Made by a program: the position numbers and the translations under genes | Shown: piece by piece, positions 5,245 through 10,587 of the stretch | How the letters are laid out: every line of letters starts with the position of its first letter | Position numbering within the stretch: the first letter of the stretch is position 1 | From: an uncultured beta proteobacterium | Lineage (GTDB): Bacteria > Pseudomonadota > Gammaproteobacteria > Burkholderiales > Burkholderiaceae_C | Direction of reading: 5' to 3' | DNA length: 10,587 nt | Assembly: GCA_903944555.1 (NCBI GenBank) | Contig: CAJASG010000189.1 | Coordinates: 1 to 10,587, forward strand | Notes under the pieces: model-generated | Database searches by the model: none | Seen by the model: the letters and a program-made list of their open reading frames with translations, nothing else | What the model was told of the DNA's origin: nothing

Positions 5245-7842
5245 TTAGGAGCTCAGGGCATCCAGCAGCTCCGTCTCGATCTCAATTTGCGCCCGGTTGT
5301 GTTGCAACTGTGGCCCGTGGATGAGGAAGGTGTCTTCCACCCGCTCACCCAGCGTGGCAACTTTTGCCAGTTGCACGGCAATGCCGTGGTGGGCCAGCAC
5401 CCGGGCCACCGAATACAGCAAGCCAATGCGGTCGCTGGCCGAAATATTGAGCAACCACAGCTGGGCTTTCTCGTCCGGGCGCAAGGTGACGCGCGGTGCA
5501 ATCGGGAAACTCTTAACCCGGCGCGAAACCCGGCCACGGCTGGGCGCAGGCAGTGGCCCGGCTTTGGCAATCGCCTGGCTGAGTCCGTTTTCCAGCAGGC
5601 TGGTGGTCTCGCGGTAGTGGTCGTCGATATCCGTGGATGTGACCACCTGAAAGGTGTCCAGGGCATACCCTTTTCGGCTGGTGTGGACCCGTGCATCCAA
5701 AATGCTGAAGCCACCCTGGTCGAAATAGCCGCAAATCCGGGCAAACAGATCCGGCTGGTCCTGGGTGTACACCAATACTTGCAAGCCTTCGCCAACTGGC
5801 GATCGGCGTGCACGCACGATCGGCTGGGTGGTGGCAACGTGGCGGGACAGCTGTTTGGTGTGCCAGGCAATGTCGGCGGCGTCGTGGCGCATGAAGTAGC
5901 TCACGTCCAGCGTGTCCCACAGCGGCTTGTGGGCTTCAAACGGCATGGCGTGCAAGGCAATCATGATCAGCGCTTCGCGCTTGCGCTGCTCGACTTCGGC
6001 ATCGGGGTCGGGTGCTCTGCCGCCCAATGCCCGGGTGGTGAGGCGGTACAGGTCTTCCAGCAGCTTGCCTTTCCAGGCGTTCCACACCTTGGGTGATGTG
6101 CCGCGGATGTCGGCCACCGTCAACAGGTACAGCGCCGTGAGCTGGCGCTCGGTGCCGACGCGCTTGGCAAAATCGGCGATCACGGTGGGGTCGCTCAGGT
6201 CCGACTTTTGGGCAATGCGACTCATGGTCAGGTGTTCGTGCACCACAAACTCAATCAGCTTGGCGTCGTCGGCCGCAATGGCGTGCTGCTTGCAAAAACG
6301 CCGCACCTCCACGCTGCCCAGCTCGGAATGGTCGCCCCCCCGGCCCTTGGCAATGTCGTGGAACAGGGCCGCAATGTACAGCAGCCAGGGCTTGTCCCAA
6401 CCAGACGCCAGTTGCGAGCAAAACTGGTACTCGTGGGCGTGTTCGACGATAAAGAAGCGCCGCATGTTACGCAGCACCATCAGGATGTGCTGGTCCACGG
6501 TGTAGACATGGAACAGGTCATGCTGCATCTGCCCGACGATCTTGCGAAACACCCACAGATAGCGCCCCAGCACCGAGGTCTGGTTCATCAGGCGCATGGC
6601 ATGGGTGATGCCTTCAGGTTGCATCAAAATTTCGCGAAACGTCGCCCGGTTGACCGGATCGCTGCGGTAGCGGGCGTCCATGACGCCCCGGGCGTTGTAC
6701 AGCGCACGCAAGGTGCGGGCCGACAAACCCTTGACCCCAACCGTGGTCTGGTAGACCAGAAAGGTCTCCAAAATCGCATGCGGCTCGCGTTGGTACAGGT
6801 CGTCGCTGACCACATCGATCATGCCCGCCTTGTCGTTGAAGCGGTCATTGATGCGCTGCGGCGCATGGGTGGAGGGGTTGAGCCGCTCCTCAATGTTCAT
6901 CAACAAAATCTGGTTGAGCTGGGTGACCGCCTTGGCCGCCCAGTAGTAGCGCTTCATCAGCAACTCGCTGGCGCGAACAAAGGAGCGCGACTTTGCATCG
7001 GCTTGCGTGGATGTGTAGCCAAACGATTCGGCGACCGCATTTTGCATGTCAAAGATCAAACGGTCTTCTCGGCGTTTGGCAATCAGGTGCAAGCGCGCCC
7101 GAATCAAAAACAGCAGCGACTCATTGCGCTGGATTTGCTTGACCTCAAACGGCGTTGCCAGCCCACTGGTGGCTAACGCGGCCCAATCATCACCATACCC
7201 TGCGGCCTTGGCGACCCACAAGATCACCTGCAAGTCGCGCAGGCCTCCGGGGGACTCCTTGCAGTTGGGTTCCAGGGAGTAGGGCGTGTCTTCAAACTTG
7301 GTGTGGCGCTGGCGCATTTCCAGCGTTTTTGCGACAAAGAACGCACGGGCGTCCATGGCAGCAAAAAAGTCGTGCTGAAACTGCGCAACCAGTGGGGCAC
7401 TGCCCGTTATCAAGCGGCACTCCAGCATGGCGGTTTGCACCGTCACGTCTTTCTCGGCCTCGGCCAGGCATTCACCCAGCGTGCGCACGCTCGAACCAAT
7501 CTCCAGCCCTGTATCCCAGCAGCTACCGATGAAGGCCTCGATACGGGTCTTCAGTTCTATATCGTGCTCAGCGGAAAAACTGTTTGGCAGAAGCACCAGC
7601 ACATCCACATCCGAGTGCGGGAAAAGCTCGCCCCGGCCAAATCCACCGACGGCCAACAGGGCAAAGGGCTCCTTCAGACCGGCAAGCGTCCACAAGTGGA
7701 CAAGTAGCCCATCTGCCAGCTTTGCGAGTTGGTGCAACACCTTGCGAACCTCGCGTGGTGTGGAAGACGGTGCGGCAATTGTCTGCAGGAGTTGCGCTTT
7801 TTGCGCCCGGTACTCTGCGCGCAGCGCCTGCATATCGTTCAT
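5245..7842 (-). CDS. glnD: Bifunctional [protein-PII] uridylyltransferase/uridylyl-removing enzyme GlnD
   Basis: The enzyme senses glutamine and uridylylates PII proteins (GlnB/GlnK) when nitrogen is short, and removes UMP when glutamine is abundant. Its 865 residues match the family's usual length. The nucleotidyltransferase motif [15 protein letters not shown] lies at 66-80, with the catalytic aspartates of the DVD at 78 and 80. A central GlnD-specific region follows (SPGGLRDLQ at 197-205). The HD phosphohydrolase motif is at His495-Asp496 ([17 protein letters not shown]). Two C-terminal ACT domains bind glutamine, at about 687-760 and 795-865. All the key motifs are intact. The ATG at 7842 is 4 bases after the map stop, and a weak AGG inside the end of map could serve as ribosome binding site, so the two genes are very likely cotranscribed. 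No obvious terminator follows the stop at 5245. Confidence 0.97.
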   Translation of the reverse strand: MNDMQALRAEYRAQKAQLLQTIAAPSSTPREVRKVLHQLAKLADGLLVHLWTLAGLKEPFALLAVGGFGRGELFPHSDVDVLVLLPNSFSAEHDIELKTRIEAFIGSCWDTGLEIGSSVRTLGECLAEAEKDVTVQTAMLECRLITGSAPLVAQFQHDFFAAMDARAFFVAKTLEMRQRHTKFEDTPYSLEPNCKESPGGLRDLQVILWVAKAAGYGDDWAALATSGLATPFEVKQIQRNESLLFLIRARLHLIAKRREDRLIFDMQNAVAESFGYTSTQADAKSRSFVRASELLMKRYYWAAKAVTQLNQILLMNIEERLNPSTHAPQRINDRFNDKAGMIDVVSDDLYQREPHAILETFLVYQTTVGVKGLSARTLRALYNARGVMDARYRSDPVNRATFREILMQPEGITHAMRLMNQTSVLGRYLWVFRKIVGQMQHDLFHVYTVDQHILMVLRNMRRFFIVEHAHEYQFCSQLASGWDKPWLLYIAALFHDIAKGRGGDHSELGSVEVRRFCKQHAIAADDAKLIEFVVHEHLTMSRIAQKSDLSDPTVIADFAKRVGTERQLTALYLLTVADIRGTSPKVWNAWKGKLLEDLYRLTTRALGGRAPDPDAEVEQRKREALIMIALHAMPFEAHKPLWDTLDVSYFMRHDAADIAWHTKQLSRHVATTQPIVRARRSPVGEGLQVLVYTQDQPDLFARICGYFDQGGFSILDARVHTSRKGYALDTFQVVTSTDIDDHYRETTSLLENGLSQAIAKAGPLPAPSRGRVSRRVKSFPIAPRVTLRPDEKAQLWLLNISASDRIGLLYSVARVLAHHGIAVQLAKVATLGERVEDTFLIHGPQLQHNRAQIEIETELLDALSS

Positions 7843-7846
7843 TGCG

Positions 7847-8659
7847 CTAACCTAACTGTGCGGGAACAAAATCCGGTATGGGTGGGCAACCCGGAGACAG
7901 CGTCAGCACCTCGTAGCCGGTTGGTGTGACCAATACGGTGTGTTCCCACTGCGCCGACAGCGAACGGTCTTTGGTCACGATGGTCCAGCCATCGCCCATT
8001 TCCTTGATTTCCTTGCGCCCCACGTTGAGCATGGGCTCAATGGTGATGGTCATGCCAGCCTTGAGCTGGTCCAGCGTGCCGGGGCGGCCGTAATGCAGGA
8101 TTTGGGGATCTTCGTGGAACTTTTGACCAATGCCATGGCCACAAAATTCGCGCACCACGCTCAGGCCATTGCCTTCGGCAAAGGTTTGAATCGCATGGCC
8201 AATATCACCCAAAAAGGCGCCCGCCTTGACCTTGGCGATGCCATGCCACATGGCGTCATAGGTCAGGTTGCACAAGCGCCGGGCCGCCACGGACACATCA
8301 CCCACCATATACATACGGCTAGAGTCACCGTGCCAGCCGTCTTTGATGACTGTGACATCTACATTGACGATATCACCCTTTTTGAGCGGCTTATCGTTGG
8401 GGATGCCGTGGCACACCTGGTGGTTGATGGAAGTACAAATCGCTTTGGGGTAGGGGTTGTGGCCGCCCGGGGCGTAGTTCAGCGGTGCCGAGATGGCGTG
8501 TTGCACCTGCGTGGTGTAGGCGTCGGCCAGCTTGTCCAGCTCGTTGGTGGTGATACCGGGTTTGACGAAGGGTGCGAGGTAGTCCAGCAGTTCGCCGGCC
8601 AAGCGGCCCGCTACGCGCATACCCGCAATGCCTTCAGCGTCTTTGTAAGTGATAGTCAT
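7847..8659 (-). CDS. map: Methionine aminopeptidase, type I
   Basis: The enzyme removes the initiator methionine from nascent proteins whose second residue is small. The 270-aa sequence is a full-length type I MAP. The five metal ligands are Asp101, Asp112, His175, Glu208 and Glu239, in DVTV, GDSS, GHGIG, IEPM and WEHT, and the substrate-contacting histidine is in CHGIP at 83-87. The start at 8659 aligns with the N-terminus of E. coli MAP through MRVAGRLA, although no good Shine-Dalgarno precedes it. There is no N-terminal zinc-finger extension of the eukaryotic or actinobacterial kind. It is the first gene of a two-gene unit with glnD and is divergent from purL across 127 bases. A GATAAT hexamer at 8673-8668 on the minus strand lies so close to ATG that it would imply an almost leaderless mRNA; I regard this as weak. 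Confidence 0.97.
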   Translation of the reverse strand: MTITYKDAEGIAGMRVAGRLAGELLDYLAPFVKPGITTNELDKLADAYTTQVQHAISAPLNYAPGGHNPYPKAICTSINHQVCHGIPNDKPLKKGDIVNVDVTVIKDGWHGDSSRMYMVGDVSVAARRLCNLTYDAMWHGIAKVKAGAFLGDIGHAIQTFAEGNGLSVVREFCGHGIGQKFHEDPQILHYGRPGTLDQLKAGMTITIEPMLNVGRKEIKEMGDGWTIVTKDRSLSAQWEHTVLVTPTGYEVLTLSPGCPPIPDFVPAQLG

Positions 8660-8737
8660 GGGGCAGGATTATCCCATTGGGTGAGGGCCGCGACTTGGGT
8701 GGGGACATTGCTGGCACGGACCAGCGGCATGGGCAGG

Positions 8738-8743
8738 TAAAAT
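8738..8743 (+). promoter_or_regulatory. Possible -10 element of purL
   Basis: TAAAAT lies 43 bases before the purL GTG in the 127-base map/purL intergenic region. No matching -35 hexamer is seen at 16-18 bases; TTGCTG at 8708-8713 is too far away (24 bases). The call rests on the -10 match and position only. I see no PurR-like palindrome in this intergenic stretch. Confidence 0.25.
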
Positions 8744-8786
8744 CTGCGCAATCCCTTCAGCCCTTTCTCTTTACTAGGCCACCACA

Positions 8787-10587
8787 GTGACCCTGCACAT
8801 TTCTCAATTTGAGGGCAGCAACGCCCTCAGCGGTTTTCGCGTTCAACAACTTCTGCCTGCCCTGCAATGCATCCACGACAAGATAACGGCGGTGTCCGCC
8901 CGGTTTGTGCATTTGGTGGCTTGCGAAACGACTCCCAGCGAAGCTCTGCAAGCCCAGTTGGATGCCTTGCTGACCTACGGTGAGCCCTACGCCGGCCCAG
9001 CGGACGGCGTGCTGCTGGTCGTCACCCCCCGATTTGGCACGGTGTCCCCCTGGGCGTCCAAGGCGACCGACATTGCGCACAACTGCGGTTTTGCGGTCAA
9101 GCGCATTGAGCGGCTGGTGGAATACCGGCTGACCCTGAAAAACGGCTTACTGTCCAAAACCACCTTGACGCCTGAGCAACTGGAGCAGGTATCCGCGCTG
9201 TTGCACGACCGCATGACCGAAAGCGCCATGTTCTCGCGCCATCAGGCTTTAGGCCTGTTCAACGTGCTGCAAGCCGCGCCCATGGCCCATGTGGACGTGC
9301 TGGAAGGCGGAAAAGCTGCCTTGGAGACTGCCAACACCCAGTTTGGTCTGGCTTTAGCGGCCGACGAAATTGACTATTTGGTCCAAGCCTTTACGCAGTT
9401 GAAGCGCAACCCCACCGATGTGGAGCTGATGATGTTTGCGCAGGCCAACAGCGAGCACTGCCGCCACAAGATTTTCAACGCCCAGTTCACCATCGACGGC
9501 GCGCCACAGGATGGCAGCATGTTCAGCATGATCCGCCATACGCACCAGACGAATCCACAGCACATGCTGGTGGCGTACTCGGACAACGCCTCTGTCATGG
9601 AAGGCGTGCAGGTTGAGCGATTTACAGCAAAATCGGCCTCCAGCCCAGACGGAATATGCGCAGCCAGCTATGAAAAGCATAGCGAAACCAACCACATTTT
9701 GATGAAGGTTGAGACCCACAACCACCCGACCGCCATCTCTCCGTTCCCCGGCGCCTCCACTGGCGCGGGCGGCGAGATTCGCGACGAAGGTGCTACCGGC
9801 CGCGGCTCCAAGCCCAAGGCGGGTTTGACCGGCTTTACCGTGTCCAAACTCTGGCCACAAGACGGCGTGCCTGCCTTCGGCAAGCCCGAGCACATTGCCA
9901 GCCCGTTGCAAATCATGACGGAAGGCCCACTGGGCGGCGCAGCATTCAACAACGAGTTTGGCCGACCCAACCTCTTGGGCTACTTCCGCGAGTACGAGCA
10001 ATCGGTGGTCAGCGGACAAGACACCGTGCAGCGTGGCTACCACAAGCCCATCATGATTGCTGGCGGCTTGGGGGTGATTGACGCCACCCAGACCCACAAG
10101 ATCGAATTCCCCGCGGGCAGCTTGCTAATCCAGTTGGGCGGCCCCGGCATGCGCATTGGTATGGGCGGCAGCGCGGCCAGTTCCATGGGCACCGGCGCCA
10201 ACGCCGCCGAGCTGGACTTTGACTCGGTGCAGCGTGGCAACCCCGAGATCGAGCGCCGGGCGCAAGAGGTGATCAACCAGTGCTGGATGCTGGGGCAGGG
10301 TGGTGATGGCCTGCGCGCCAACCCGATTCTGGCGATCCACGACGTCGGCGCCGGTGGTTTGTCCAACGCCTTCCCCGAGCTGACCAACGACGCCGGCCGG
10401 GGCGCGCGCTTCGATTTGCGTGGTGTGCCGCTGGAAGAGTCCGGCATGGCACCCAAGGAAATCTGGTGCAACGAGAGCCAGGAGCGTTATGTGCTGGCCA
10501 TCGCCCCCGAGTCCCTGGACATGTTCAAGGCCTTGTGCGAGCGCGAGCGCTGTCCGTTTGCGGTGGTCGGTGTCGCTACCGAAGAAC
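8787..10587 (+). CDS. purL: Phosphoribosylformylglycinamidine synthase (FGAM synthase), N-terminal 600 residues
   Basis: The enzyme converts FGAR, glutamine and ATP to FGAM, the fourth step of purine synthesis. The visible 600 codons match the large single-chain PurL of Gram-negatives (about 1,300 residues): a PurS-like N-terminal domain, a linker, then the first synthetase half. Signatures include ANSEHCRHK (220-228), [17 protein letters not shown] (308-324), [18 protein letters not shown] and [16 protein letters not shown] from 517. The second synthetase half and the glutaminase domain lie beyond the right edge. The start is GTG at 8787; a stop codon lies 12 bases upstream in frame, and the first residues ([23 protein letters not shown]) align with the usual start of PurL. 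An AGG 8 bases upstream may be the ribosome binding site. Residues about 280-299 are encoded by a repeat-like insert, described separately. No frameshift is seen. Confidence 0.96.
   Translation, partial: MTLHISQFEGSNALSGFRVQQLLPALQCIHDKITAVSARFVHLVACETTPSEALQAQLDALLTYGEPYAGPADGVLLVVTPRFGTVSPWASKATDIAHNCGFAVKRIERLVEYRLTLKNGLLSKTTLTPEQLEQVSALLHDRMTESAMFSRHQALGLFNVLQAAPMAHVDVLEGGKAALETANTQFGLALAADEIDYLVQAFTQLKRNPTDVELMMFAQANSEHCRHKIFNAQFTIDGAPQDGSMFSMIRHTHQTNPQHMLVAYSDNASVMEGVQVERFTAKSASSPDGICAASYEKHSETNHILMKVETHNHPTAISPFPGASTGAGGEIRDEGATGRGSKPKAGLTGFTVSKLWPQDGVPAFGKPEHIASPLQIMTEGPLGGAAFNNEFGRPNLLGYFREYEQSVVSGQDTVQRGYHKPIMIAGGLGVIDATQTHKIEFPAGSLLIQLGGPGMRIGMGGSAASSMGTGANAAELDFDSVQRGNPEIERRAQEVINQCWMLGQGGDGLRANPILAIHDVGAGGLSNAFPELTNDAGRGARFDLRGVPLEESGMAPKEIWCNESQERYVLAIAPESLDMFKALCERERCPFAVVGVATEE
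9626..9683. repeat. Comamonadaceae-type short repeat inserted in frame within purL
   Basis: The stretch begins AGCAAAATCGGCCTCCAGCC, continues through ATATGCGCAGCCAGC, and ends with a perfect 6-bp hairpin, GCTATG (9667-9672) against CATAGC (9678-9683) with loop AAAAG. This layout (AAATCGGCCTC, then a TGCGCA-like segment, then AGCTAT and a short hairpin) resembles a repeat I remember as abundant between genes of Comamonadaceae genomes. Here it encodes residues 280-299 of PurL ([20 protein letters not shown]) without breaking the frame. The same loop of E. coli PurL, just before [12 protein letters not shown], is about seven residues shorter and unrelated in sequence. The hairpin and the longer loop are direct observations; the repeat identity comes from memory and needs a search. 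Confidence 0.5.

Noticed and set aside
5218..6096. A 292-codon plus-strand open frame opposite glnD
   Set aside because: It is antisense to the conserved ACT and C-terminal region of GlnD. Long antisense frames are common in GC-rich genes, and the product has no recognisable features.
6208..7176. A 322-codon plus-strand open frame opposite glnD
   Set aside because: It is a mirror of the codon bias of glnD, with a His- and Gln-rich product typical of antisense reading and no domain signature.
7940..8740. A 266-codon plus-strand open frame opposite map
   Set aside because: It lies entirely antisense to a full-length methionine aminopeptidase with all metal ligands, and no family features appear in the product.
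9354..10097. A 247-codon minus-strand open frame opposite purL
   Set aside because: It is antisense to strongly conserved PurL motifs and has no supporting start signal.
1..10587. CRISPR arrays, tRNA or rRNA genes, insertion sequences, prophage genes
   Set aside because: I saw no regularly spaced repeats, no tRNA-like folds, no transposase or integrase motifs, and nearly all the sequence is accounted for by the genes listed.

Overview
The window looks like chromosomal DNA from a betaproteobacterium of the Burkholderiales, most likely a Comamonadaceae (Rhodoferax/Polaromonas-like) organism. This rests on the style of GlnD, Map and PurL, the GC-rich coding DNA on the right, and a short repeat inside purL that resembles one I remember from this family. 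No database search was possible, so the taxonomic call is an inference.

Layout, left to right. (1) 1-203, minus: the start of a J-domain co-chaperone gene, cut by the window edge. (2) 233-265: a hairpin with a T-tract that ends leftward transcription from the next block. (3) 351-5062, all minus: a tightly packed five-gene cassette. In transcription order it encodes a 263-aa two-helix membrane protein with a long helical cytoplasmic part, a 43-aa single-helix protein (ATGA overlap with the previous gene), a periplasmic TAXI-family solute-binding protein, a DctB/DctS-like sensor histidine kinase (TTG start) and a FixJ/DctR-like response regulator (ATGA overlap with the kinase gene). (4) 5063-5244: the cassette's control region, holding a candidate promoter, a perfect 8-bp-arm inverted repeat and a hairpin covering the first gene's ribosome binding site. 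(5) 5245-8659, minus: map and glnD, four bases apart. (6) 8787-end, plus: purL, divergent from map and cut by the right edge.

The cassette is the part worth attention. A TAXI binding protein is normally paired with a fused TRAP membrane subunit. None is encoded here; the binding protein sits with a two-component system and two membrane proteins I do not recognise. I infer a sensing module in which the binding protein presents an organic acid or amino acid to the kinase Cache domain, rather than a transporter. The kinase would phosphorylate the regulator, which may act on the inverted repeat in front of the cassette. Hand-counted lines inside the cassette are about 50-57% GC, against 68-70% in glnD and purL, which suggests a different history from the housekeeping flanks.
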